From positions 1 through 6,634 of the forward strand of contig JAQVUB010000148.1 of assembly GCA_028699735.1 (NCBI GenBank): DNA of 6,634 bases, given 5' to 3'. The stretch's first letter is position 1, and every line of letters starts with the position of its first letter. This document shows positions 1-5,996 of this stretch, piece after piece. The notes beneath the pieces are model-generated. The model did not search any database and was not told where the DNA came from. It saw only the letters and a program-made list of their open reading frames with translations. Source of the stretch: Lentisphaeria bacterium (GTDB lineage: Bacteria > Verrucomicrobiota > Lentisphaeria > Oligosphaerales > Oligosphaeraceae). The position numbers and the translations under genes are program-made.

Positions 1-37
1 AAAAATATTGCTGGCGAATTCGGTGAATTCGCCAGCA
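1..37 (-). terminator. Probable intrinsic terminator at the end of the operon
   Basis: A perfect 12-bp stem (GCTGGCGAATTC at 10-21 with GAATTCGCCAGC at 25-36), extended by one T-A pair (9/37), closes a 3-nt loop. Read on the minus strand, the stem is followed by AATATTTTT up to the window edge, which is the expected hairpin-plus-U-tract layout. On the plus strand no T-tract follows, so the signal is directional and fits the end of the usp/ATPase transcription unit. The U-tract is interrupted and cut off by the window edge, so its strength cannot be judged. Confidence 0.62.
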
Positions 38-63
38 TCTTCCAGGTAAACGCCTGAGTCTGC

Positions 64-130
64 TTTTTACCACGAAAAACACAAAAAAACACAAAATTTT
101 CGTGTTTTTTCGTGTATTTCGTGGTAAAAA
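64..130. repeat. Compact palindrome of the ACCACGAAA family
   Basis: The left arm (64-96, starting TTTTTACCACGAAAAACAC) and right arm (97-130, ending TTTCGTGGTAAAAA) pair almost completely. Only a few A/T or A/G differences and one extra base occur, leaving essentially no unpaired loop. It begins 2 nt beyond the usp stop codon and lies between usp and the putative terminator. It shares the AACCACGAAA / ACACGAAA words with the longer hairpins at 736-861 and 5525-5649 but lacks their inner TTCATGG part and 33-nt loop. No U-tract follows on either strand, so it is not itself a canonical terminator. Confidence 0.85.
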
Positions 131-132
131 AA

Positions 133-663
133 TCAGCGTCGTTTTTCGCTTTTTTTGACGACGATGACGGGGCATTCGGCGAGGTCCATGATCAGCTGTC
201 GTTCGATTGAGGAGCTGTCTTTCTGTTTGATTTCATGTTTCCATCCGCCGATAATGATCAGATCGACTTCGAGCTCCCGTGCCAGTTTGAGGATGACCTG
301 GTGAAAACGTCCCTGGCAGATATGGGTTTTGATGTCCAGATCATATTTCCGCCCGAGTTCCTGGACAGCGGTCAGGTATCGTCTACCCTTCTGCTCGAGA
401 TCCTGTTCGAGTTCCATGCGTTCTTCGCTGACAAAAATCCGCATTTGCTGCAGATAATCGAGGGTGGCGGTATCGACGACAAAGGCGGCGCAGAGTTCGC
501 AGCTTGTCTGCCGGGCAAAATGGACAGCGAATTCCGTGGCATCGAGAGCCGGTTGCGATCCATCCACCACCAGCAGGGCTTTTTGAATAAAAACAAAATC
601 CGGTGATGGGGGCGTGGCTGGTGCAAGGTTTTCGCTGCCGTTTGTCTTTTTATTAAAGAACAT
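133..663 (-). CDS. UspA-family universal stress protein, degenerate nucleotide loop
   Basis: Encodes 176 aa, slightly long for a single-domain Usp because of an extra ~25-residue polar N-terminus. The alpha/beta Usp fold is recognisable. Strand 1 is KALLVVDGS (about 28-36) with the conserved Asp34, then a helix with ATEFAVHFARQ. Residues 70-105 form a charged, probably helical stretch, LEVDLIIIGG (131-140) is the typical penultimate strand, and CPVIVVKK closes the domain. The usual ATP-binding signature G-x2-G-x9-G-(S/T) is poorly kept: after Gly139-Gly140 the second glycine is Lys142, the loop is about two residues short, and SSSIER replaces GSxxER. ATP binding is therefore doubtful. The start is ATG at 663 with a weak AGGG 8 nt upstream. 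It lies 218 bp downstream of the ATPase D gene on the same strand, with no clear terminator between them, so co-transcription is possible. Family assignment is firm; a link to ATPase function is inference. Confidence 0.88.
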   Translation of the reverse strand: MFFNKKTNGSENLAPATPPSPDFVFIQKALLVVDGSQPALDATEFAVHFARQTSCELCAAFVVDTATLDYLQQMRIFVSEERMELEQDLEQKGRRYLTAVQELGRKYDLDIKTHICQGRFHQVILKLARELEVDLIIIGGWKHEIKQKDSSSIERQLIMDLAECPVIVVKKSEKRR

Positions 664-664
664 G

Positions 665-701
665 TTGCTTACCCTGTTTGCTAGTGAAAAGATTGCTTAC
701 C
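665..701. repeat. Pair of 9-bp direct repeats upstream of usp
   Basis: TTGCTTACC occurs at 665-673 and again at 693-701, with starts 28 bp apart, immediately upstream of the usp start codon. On the coding strand this reads GGTAAGCAA twice, and the proximal copy overlaps the weak ribosome-binding region. It could be a binding site or chance. I see no convincing -35/-10 pair for usp nearby. Confidence 0.3.
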
Positions 702-735
702 AGTAGTACATCAGATCATGCAGTTGCAGTGGCAT

Positions 736-861
736 TTTTTCCACAACGAAAGACACTAACGACTCGAAAAAATTTCATGGGATAAACAACGCATGAGCGC
801 AGTCAAAGCCATTTCCCATGAAATTTTTTCGAGTCGTTTTGTGTTTTTCGTTGTTCAAAAA
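736..861. repeat. Long inverted repeat with 33-nt loop (copy 1)
   Basis: Left arm 736-781 pairs with right arm 815-861 around a 33-nt loop (782-814). The innermost 24 bp (758-781 with 815-838, containing ACGACTCG and TTTCATGGG) are perfect. Farther out there is one indel plus a few mismatches, including the outer CC/GA. The element fills the middle of the 218-bp D-usp gap. It has the same architecture and polarity as 5525-5649, and its right arm shares TGTGTTTTTCGTTGTT with that copy. No U-tract follows the stem on either strand. In RNA it would form a very stable hairpin between atpD and usp that could affect transcript processing or stability (inference). Confidence 0.9.
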
Positions 862-881
862 GAATTCCATCGTTACCCGTC

Positions 882-1535
882 TCACTGATATATTACAGAG
901 TCGGATTCCTGGGTCTGTTTTTCAAGATTTTTTTTGACCATTTTGAGGGAGAAGAAGGCATCCAGGTCTTTGCCTTCGAGGACTTCTCCGATAAAATGCA
1001 AGGTTTCCTTGAAATTGGGGATGAACAGGTGTTCCAGTGCATTTACGCGTCGCTGGGCTTTTTTCAACTCTCTGGCAAGCAATATAATCGTATTTTCCAG
1101 TTCGGCCACTTGCCCGATAATTTCCAGCAGCAGCAAAAAGTCGCGCATGGTCTGATCGACGAGGGAATCGGTGCCTACGAAGCCGTATTGGGCATGAAGC
1201 TGTCCATGTCGCACCTGGATCAGGGGCGTGCGTACGCCGGCAGTGATTTTCTGGTCAGTTTTCACCTGATGTTCGTAACGGATGCCACTGGCGATATTGC
1301 GCATGTGCGCATATCCATTCTGTGCGACAGCCCGGCGCAGAGTCGCATAGGCGGCACGGCGCCGTTTTTCCAGTTCGCTCTGGATTTGTTTGACTTGATT
1401 GAGCAGGCGCATCAACTCCATCACCAGGATTTCCCGCTTCTGTTCGAGCAGCGTAAACCCTTCCGTGGCCATCGCCAAATCCCGTTTCAGATTCAGCTGA
1501 TTGCTTTTGGTTGGAGCGATGTTCAGACGGCTCAT
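882..1535 (-). CDS. atpD: V/A-type ATP synthase subunit D (central stalk)
   Basis: Encodes 217 aa, a normal length for the V/A-type D subunit (also called NtpD), the long coiled-coil shaft that turns inside the A3B3 hexamer together with F. The N-terminal block APTKSNQLNLKRDLAMA followed by EGFTLLEQKREIL (about 7-37) matches the family's opening helix. The C-terminal block RRVNALEHLFIP (162-173), followed by LHFIGEVLEGKDLDAFFSLK, is the classic second helix. The middle part (about 80-125) is the variable globular end. The ATG at 1535 overlaps the B stop codon by one base (TGATG), and AGGAGA stands about 8 nt upstream inside the B gene, so translation is probably coupled to B. It is the last ATPase gene in the cluster. 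The product is not to be confused with F-type beta, which shares the atpD symbol. Confidence 0.96.
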   Translation of the reverse strand: MSRLNIAPTKSNQLNLKRDLAMATEGFTLLEQKREILVMELMRLLNQVKQIQSELEKRRRAAYATLRRAVAQNGYAHMRNIASGIRYEHQVKTDQKITAGVRTPLIQVRHGQLHAQYGFVGTDSLVDQTMRDFLLLLEIIGQVAELENTIILLARELKKAQRRVNALEHLFIPNFKETLHFIGEVLEGKDLDAFFSLKMVKKNLEKQTQESDSVIYQ

Positions 1536-2947
1536 CAGACTTTCTCCTGAACGGAATTGACTGCAACCGGCTTGTCAAAATGTTGCACCAGTTCCTGTTC
1601 ACTGACCCGCAGCAATTCAGAGCGCGGCAGGATGCGCAATGCATCCCAGCCCAGCTCGAGACTCTGCTCAATCGAACGGTTCTCAAATTCCCCCTGGGAG
1701 ACGACGTTGTGTTCGAAGACTTCACCGAATTTTATGTACAACTTATCCGCCGGGCTGAGTTCCTCTTCCCCGATAACAGAAGCCAGCGAACGGATATCCT
1801 TGACTTTCGAGTAAGCGGCAAACAGCTGTGAAGCCAGGTGCGGGTGATCGTCTCGCGTACGCCCTTTGCCGATACCGTCTTTCATCAGACGGGACAGCGA
1901 GGGCAGCCCGGCCACCGGCGGATAGATGCCACGCTGGAACATTTCGCGGTCGAGCACGATCTGGCCTTCGGTGATATATCCGGTCAAATCCGGCACCGGG
2001 TGTGAGATATCGTCACTGGGCATGGTCAGAATCGGCATCTGGGTGATGCTGCCGCCACCGCCATGCAGGCGTCCGGCCCGTTCATAGAGAGAGGCCAGAT
2101 CGCTGTAGAGATAGCCCGGATAGCCTTTCCGGCTGGGAATTTCGCCTCGGGCAGTGGCGATTTCGCGCAGGGATTCGCAGTAGTTGGTCATGTCAGTGAT
2201 GATCACCAGAACATGCATATTTTCCTCAAAAGCAAGGTACTCAGCGAGGGTCAACGCGGCTCGCGGAGTAATCAGGCGTTCTGCTGAGGGATCATCCGCC
2301 AGGCTCAGAAACATGGCCACGTTATTCAGTACACCGCTTTGTTCAAATGAATCAATGAAATATCGAGCAACGTCATATTTGACGCCCATGGCGGCAAAAA
2401 CAATGGCAAATTCAACATTTTCATTGAGCAGTTTCGCCTGACGGGCAATCTGCGCGGCAATCCGGTTGTGCGGAAGTCCATTTCCGGAGAAGATCGGCAG
2501 TTTTTGTCCGCGCACGAGAGTATTCATGATATCAATCGAGGAGATGCCGGTCTGGATGAAATCCCTTGGATATTCGCGCGAGTAAGGGTTAATCGGGCTG
2601 CCATTGACGTCACGGCGTTCCGCGCTGAGCGGCAGGGGCAGACCATCTTTCGGGCGTCCCAAACCATCAAAGACCCGCCCCAGCATCTCTTTGCTGACCG
2701 GAATTTCCATTGAAGTTCCCAGGAAGCGGGTACGGGTTTCGGCTTTGGAGAGCGAATCGCTGCCGCCGAATACCTGCACCACGGCGCTGGAGCTGCTGAC
2801 ATCCAGTACCTGCCCCAGGCGCAATTCACCGGACGGAGTGCGGATTTCCACCAGTTCGTCAAAAGAGACATTGCGGATGCCGTCAACAAACAGCAAGGGG
2901 CCGTCAATATTGCGAACGCCCCGATATTGAAGTCCGGGCATTTTCAT
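1535..2947 (-). CDS. atpB: V/A-type ATP synthase subunit B (non-catalytic)
   Basis: Encodes 470 aa, typical for the B subunit that alternates with A in the soluble hexamer. An N-terminal beta-barrel (about 1-75; GLQYRGVRNIDGPLLFV) leads into the nucleotide-fold domain with MLGRVFDGLGRPKDG (88-102) and the RDFIQTGISSIDIMN block. At the P-loop position it has SGNGLPHN (154-161), not GxxxxGKT, which marks it as the non-catalytic B rather than A. The block LPSLSRLMKDGIGKG (348-362) carries Arg352, in the segment that supplies the arginine finger to the A site. The C-terminus is helical. Start choice: ATG at 2947 forms an ATGA overlap with the A stop and has AAAGGAAG 8 nt upstream. A second ATG two codons later is possible but worse spaced. 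Coupled to A upstream and D downstream. Confidence 0.97.
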   Translation of the reverse strand: MKMPGLQYRGVRNIDGPLLFVDGIRNVSFDELVEIRTPSGELRLGQVLDVSSSSAVVQVFGGSDSLSKAETRTRFLGTSMEIPVSKEMLGRVFDGLGRPKDGLPLPLSAERRDVNGSPINPYSREYPRDFIQTGISSIDIMNTLVRGQKLPIFSGNGLPHNRIAAQIARQAKLLNENVEFAIVFAAMGVKYDVARYFIDSFEQSGVLNNVAMFLSLADDPSAERLITPRAALTLAEYLAFEENMHVLVIITDMTNYCESLREIATARGEIPSRKGYPGYLYSDLASLYERAGRLHGGGGSITQMPILTMPSDDISHPVPDLTGYITEGQIVLDREMFQRGIYPPVAGLPSLSRLMKDGIGKGRTRDDHPHLASQLFAAYSKVKDIRSLASVIGEEELSPADKLYIKFGEVFEHNVVSQGEFENRSIEQSLELGWDALRILPRSELLRVSEQELVQHFDKPVAVNSVQEKV

Positions 2948-4725
2948 GATTTCAACTTCCTTTCCAGGGCATCGAGCTGACGCAACAGCATTTGTTCCAA
3001 TGAGGTCATGGCCGCGCTGTCCGTATTGTCGATTTCGCTCTTCATGCGGTTGAGCTTGTCCAGCGCAGGCACTTCACGCAAGTCTGCCAGCGAGCCTCCG
3101 GCTTTGATGATATTCTGGGCACGCCGGCTGAAAGCCACCAGCAAACGCAGCATCCAGAGCTGTTTGGCCGGCGAACAATACATGTCGATTTCATCAAACG
3201 AATTCTGTTGCAGAAAGGCGTTTTTAATGATTTCCGCGATCATCAGGGTGAGTCGCTGCTGTTCCGGAAGGGCATCCGGCCCGACCAGTTTGGCGATGCG
3301 TTGCAGATTGACTTCCTCCTGCAGGATATCCATCAGAAAATCGCGATGATTCTGCCAATCGCGATCCTGCCTTTTCCACCAGTTTGAGGTTTCAGGCAGG
3401 TATTCGCTGTAGCTGTTGCGCCAGCTGATCGCCGGATAGTGCCGGGCATTGGCCAAATCCCGGTCCAGTGCCCAGAAACAGCGGATGAAACGGCTCGTGT
3501 GCTGAGTAACCGGCTCAGAAAAATCGCCGCCGGGGGGGGAGACGGCTCCGATGACCGAGACGGAACCCTCATCGCCGGCGAGGGTTTCGACTCGACCAGA
3601 GCGTTCATAGAAGCTTGCCAGTCTTGCCGGAAGGTATGCCGGGAATCCCTCGTCGGCGGGCATTTCCTCGAGGCGTCCGGAGAGTTCACGCAGTGCTTCG
3701 GCCCAGCGTGAAGTCGAATCAGCCATGACGGCGACCGCGTATCCCATATCGCGGAAATATTCCGCGAGGGTAATGCCGGTATAGATGCTGACCTCGCGCG
3801 CCGCCACCGGCATATTCGAGGTATTGGCGATGAGGATCGTGCGTTCCATCAGGGAACGTCCCGAACGCGGATCAATCAGTTCCGGAAATTCGCGCAGGAC
3901 TTCGGTCATTTCATTGCCGCGTTCTCCGCATCCGATATAAATGATGATCTGTGCCTCGGCCCATTTGGCCAGAGCCTGCTGGGTCATCGTTTTGCCGGTG
4001 CCAAAGCCGCCGGGAATCGCTGCTGCACCGCCTTTGGCAATCGGAAAAAACGTATCAATGACCCGCAGGCCTGTCAGCAGGGGTTGCGTCAGAGGGAGGC
4101 GTTGCCGCACCGGGCGCGGTTTGCGAACCGGCCAATACTGGAAAAGGCTGAGAGCACGTTCCGTTCCATCCTCCAGCCGCACTTTGCAGACTTCGGTTTC
4201 GCCACTGTAATCGCCCTCGGGCAGCATGCTGATCAGGCTGCCTTTGACATCCGGAGGAACCATGATCTTGTGCAGAACGCTCAGCGTCTCCTGCACTTCG
4301 CCATAGACGCTGCCGCCTTCGACAGCAGCCCCCGCTTCGAGCAACGGCTTGAAATGCCATTTTTTTTCGATATCGAGCGGTTCGGCTTTTTCACCGCGCC
4401 GGATCATCGCCCCGGAGCGTGCAGCAATCTGTTGCAACGGACGTTGAATTCCGTCATAAATGGTGCCCAGCAGGCCGGGACCCAGGCGCACGGAAAGGGG
4501 TCGTCCCGTACAGTAGACCGGTTCGCCAGGCAACAGCCCCGTGGTGTTTTCGTAAACCTGAATGGTGGCGATTTCATTACGAATACGGATCACTTCGCCA
4601 ATTAGACGCAGATTCCCGACTTCAACGACTTCCAGCATCCCGGCAGAAGCCATCTGACGGGCCTCGATAATCGGTCCGTTGACTCTGCTGATGATACCGG
4701 TTTTTATGACTTCAGATTCTTGCAT
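2944..4725 (-). CDS. atpA: V/A-type ATP synthase catalytic subunit A
   Basis: Encodes 593 aa from the chosen start, as expected for the ATP-hydrolysing/synthesising A subunit (NtpA). Domains in order: beta-barrel (about 5-75, TGIISRVNGPIIEA), the A-specific non-homologous bulge (about 110-200, GGSVYGEVQET and GDYSGE), the catalytic fold with P-loop GGFGTGKT (239-246), GCGERGNEM (265-273) with the catalytic glutamate Glu268, Walker-B-region YAVAVMADSTSRWAEALRE (329-347), then SPPGGDFSEPVT, and a helical C-terminus. The frame stays open upstream to a GTG at 4830, but that extension is translated tandem repeat (positions 4747-4834). ATG 4725 has AAGGAAG at 4737-4743 and gives a family-like N-terminus, so it is preferred. 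The 163-bp gap to E holds the 11-bp array and a small hairpin. The stop overlaps the B start. Confidence 0.97.
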   Translation of the reverse strand: MQESEVIKTGIISRVNGPIIEARQMASAGMLEVVEVGNLRLIGEVIRIRNEIATIQVYENTTGLLPGEPVYCTGRPLSVRLGPGLLGTIYDGIQRPLQQIAARSGAMIRRGEKAEPLDIEKKWHFKPLLEAGAAVEGGSVYGEVQETLSVLHKIMVPPDVKGSLISMLPEGDYSGETEVCKVRLEDGTERALSLFQYWPVRKPRPVRQRLPLTQPLLTGLRVIDTFFPIAKGGAAAIPGGFGTGKTMTQQALAKWAEAQIIIYIGCGERGNEMTEVLREFPELIDPRSGRSLMERTILIANTSNMPVAAREVSIYTGITLAEYFRDMGYAVAVMADSTSRWAEALRELSGRLEEMPADEGFPAYLPARLASFYERSGRVETLAGDEGSVSVIGAVSPPGGDFSEPVTQHTSRFIRCFWALDRDLANARHYPAISWRNSYSEYLPETSNWWKRQDRDWQNHRDFLMDILQEEVNLQRIAKLVGPDALPEQQRLTLMIAEIIKNAFLQQNSFDEIDMYCSPAKQLWMLRLLVAFSRRAQNIIKAGGSLADLREVPALDKLNRMKSEIDNTDSAAMTSLEQMLLRQLDALERKLKS

Positions 4726-4736
4726 TGCTGATCGAA

Positions 4737-4743
4737 CTTCCTT
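4737..4743 (-). promoter_or_regulatory. Ribosome-binding site deciding the A start
   Basis: AAGGAAG on the minus strand ends 11 nt before ATG 4725. It lies only 3 bp from the edge of the 11-bp repeat array (4747-4834). This supports internal initiation at 4725 rather than at the GTG codons inside the array. Confidence 0.7.
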
Positions 4744-4746
4744 GAA

Positions 4747-4834
4747 GGGACACGGACGGGACACGGACACTGCACGGACGGGACACGGACACTGCACGGA
4801 CGGGACACGGACACTGCACGGACGGGACACGTGG
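4747..4834. repeat. 11-bp tandem repeat array, eight units (E-A gap)
   Basis: Eight contiguous 11-bp units are visible. Two GGGACACGGAC units start the array, followed by alternation of ACTGCACGGAC and GGGACACGGAC. It ends with a diverged GGGACACGTGG. The alternation makes a 22-bp higher-order repeat, present three times with almost no change, which indicates recent duplication. The last six bases of most units (CACGGAC core) are invariant. The array abuts the ribosome-binding site of subunit A. It shares its base unit with the array at 6497-6583. There are no spacers, so it is not CRISPR. Confidence 0.95.
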
Positions 4835-4864
4835 GCAAATGGGGCTATAAGCCACTATGACAAT

Positions 4865-4883
4865 CGCAACCGGGACGGTTGCG
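4865..4883. repeat. Small REP-like hairpin after subunit E
   Basis: CGCAACC (4865-4871) and GGTTGCG (4877-4883) form a perfect 7-bp GC-rich stem with a GGGAC loop, 5 nt past the E stop codon. The loop resembles the start of the neighbouring repeat unit. No U-tract follows on either strand, so a terminator is unlikely. It resembles short palindromic repeats scattered in many environmental bacterial genomes, but only one copy is visible here. Confidence 0.6.
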
Positions 4884-4888
4884 CTACT

Positions 4889-5494
4889 TTATTCCGCGAG
4901 GAGGCTGCGCAGTCTGTCCTGGAGAAGCAGCATGCGGGTGGCAAAGGTATTGTCGAACAACCGGGACTGGTCGCGGGACAGAAAACGGATGCCGCCTTTG
5001 ACTCCCGCAGACGGCTGTAATTCAAAATGGCAGTCACGAGCCTGGTTCGAAAGGGCATTCTGCGCGCGCTTCGCCAGCCACTCGAGGGTAATCAGGCCGG
5101 CATCCTGCGGCGCAAACTCAACCAGATAATCCCCGCATTGAAGCGCGATCAAGGCCTCTTCGGCAAGTGCGTTGAGCGACTCTTCTCGTTGGCTGCCCGT
5201 GCAGTCTTCGGCCTGCTTTTGCGTTTGTGCAAACAGTTCCCGGATGCTCTCCTCCCGTCTGCGCAGCCAGCGTTTCCGCTTTTCCATACCAAGGCTGTTC
5301 TGAAGATTCCGGGATTGTTGCGCGATTTCGGCTTCCACTTCCGCCAGACGTTCCTGCCGGCGGGCGGCAAGATCCTGAGTGCATTTCGAGAGCAGGCGCT
5401 CTTTTTCGGTCAGCGCCTTGGCACGGATACGCTCCGCCTTTTTTTCGGCATCAGCAATGATTTCCTGCTGTAAACGTTGTTCCTGACTGTCCAT
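4889..5494 (-). CDS. atpE: V/A-type ATP synthase subunit E (peripheral stalk)
   Basis: Encodes 201 aa from the chosen ATG, close to the usual 185-210 aa of E (NtpE). Residues 1 to about 95 are a charged, Lys/Arg/Glu/Ala-rich coiled coil (EIIADAEKKAERIRAKAL), the stator helix that normally pairs with a G/H subunit. The C-terminal half is globular and ends with GVKGGIRFLSRDQSRLFDNT (164-183) plus FATRM, matching the family's conserved end that binds the top of A/B. The open frame extends upstream to a GTG at 5545, but that codon lies inside the left arm of the inverted repeat 5525-5649. ATG 5494 has a weak GGAA 9 nt upstream and a better N-terminus. Gaps of 163 bp on both sides are filled by repeats. 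No G/H gene is seen next to it. Confidence 0.92.
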   Translation of the reverse strand: MDSQEQRLQQEIIADAEKKAERIRAKALTEKERLLSKCTQDLAARRQERLAEVEAEIAQQSRNLQNSLGMEKRKRWLRRREESIRELFAQTQKQAEDCTGSQREESLNALAEEALIALQCGDYLVEFAPQDAGLITLEWLAKRAQNALSNQARDCHFELQPSAGVKGGIRFLSRDQSRLFDNTFATRMLLLQDRLRSLLAE

Positions 5495-5524
5495 ATCGGG
5501 TATTTCCGTTGAATTGCATGAAGA

Positions 5525-5649
5525 TTTTTTAACCACGAAATTCACAAACTGACACGAAAAAAATTCATGGCAATTACGTTGGCGCCTGCATATGACCCTC
5601 TTTCCATGAATTTTTTTCGTGTCAGTTTGTGTTTTTCGTTGTTAAAAAA
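5525..5649. repeat. Long inverted repeat with 33-nt loop (copy 2)
   Basis: Left arm 5525-5570 (TTTTTTAACCACGAAATTCA and onward) and right arm 5604-5649 pair at 43 of 46 positions. The inner 28 bp (5543-5570 with 5604-5631) are perfect and contain CTGACACG and ATTCATGG. The loop is 33 nt (5571-5603), the same length as in the copy at 736-861. The element occupies most of the F-E gap, 8 nt past the F stop, and reaches within 31 nt of the E start. An RNA stem this long between two cistrons would be a strong barrier or a ribonuclease III-type substrate (inference). No U-tract follows the stem. Confidence 0.95.
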
Positions 5650-5657
5650 ATCTCATG

Positions 5658-5981
5658 TTACTTTTCATCCACGATGCGAATGCCGACGGCAGCGAAGATC
5701 AGATCCTGGAGGGTACGGCGTTTGCCGCGTTTTCCCCAGATATCTTCGACGACGGTGAGAAAGGGAGGGGTTGCTTTCAGGCGATAAGCCATGACTTCCT
5801 CCTGCAGCATGTCTTCGACTGCCTCCGTGATCATCAGAATTCCGTTATGAGGTTTGGCGGTGGCCAGGCGGAAGGCCTCCCGAGCCTGTTCATCATTTTC
5901 TACAACTTCGCCGGTAACTCCGGCAAAGCAATAGCCCAACACGGTATCCTTGTCACCTATGATGTGATATGCCGATGACAT
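5658..5981 (-). CDS. atpF: V/A-type ATP synthase subunit F (central stalk)
   Basis: Encodes 107 aa, the normal ~100-110 aa for the small F subunit (NtpG/AtpF) that binds D near the bottom of the rotor and helps couple ATP turnover to rotation. The N-terminal IIGDKDTVLGYCFAGV (7-22) is the family hallmark and begins a Rossmann-like half. NGILMITEAVEDML (46-59) is the second conserved block. The C-terminal half includes the strand FLTVVED (74-80) and ends with LQDLIFAAVGIRI (91-103), the helix that packs on D. The start is ATG 5981, 15 nt after the K stop, with AAGGGA about 10 nt upstream inside the end of K, so it is probably translated together with K. The long hairpin lies immediately downstream. 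Confidence 0.95.
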   Translation of the reverse strand: MSSAYHIIGDKDTVLGYCFAGVTGEVVENDEQAREAFRLATAKPHNGILMITEAVEDMLQEEVMAYRLKATPPFLTVVEDIWGKRGKRRTLQDLIFAAVGIRIVDEK

Positions 5982-5996
5982 GCGACAGCGTTCCCT

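Noticed and set aside
10..36. Two EcoRI sites (GAATTC) in a palindrome as a cloning or adapter scar
   Set aside because: The surrounding stem continues beyond the sites and ends in a T-tract on the operon strand, so a natural terminator explains it better.
736..861. Intrinsic terminator ending the ATPase operon before usp
   Set aside because: The stem is far longer than a terminator, has a 33-nt loop, and is not followed by a U-tract on the minus strand.
996..1550. 184-codon open frame on the plus strand
   Set aside because: It lies antisense to subunit D, which has clear family motifs; the translation has no recognisable domain.
4084..4605. 173-codon plus-strand open frame
   Set aside because: Antisense shadow of subunit A, whose conserved coding sequence fully explains the region.
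2944..4725. Intein in the catalytic A subunit (a known intein site in some archaeal and yeast A subunits)
   Set aside because: The P-loop region reads straight through GGFGTGKTMTQQ and the protein is of normal length, so no intein is present.
4747..4834. CRISPR-like array
   Set aside because: The 11-bp units are directly adjacent with no spacers, and no cas genes are present.
5027..5473. 148-codon plus-strand open frame
   Set aside because: Antisense shadow of the coiled-coil part of subunit E; codon bias of the real gene keeps the opposite frame open.
4726..5657. The F-E and E-A gaps are both exactly 163 bp
   Set aside because: Their contents are unrelated (inverted repeat versus tandem array), so equal length is treated as coincidence.
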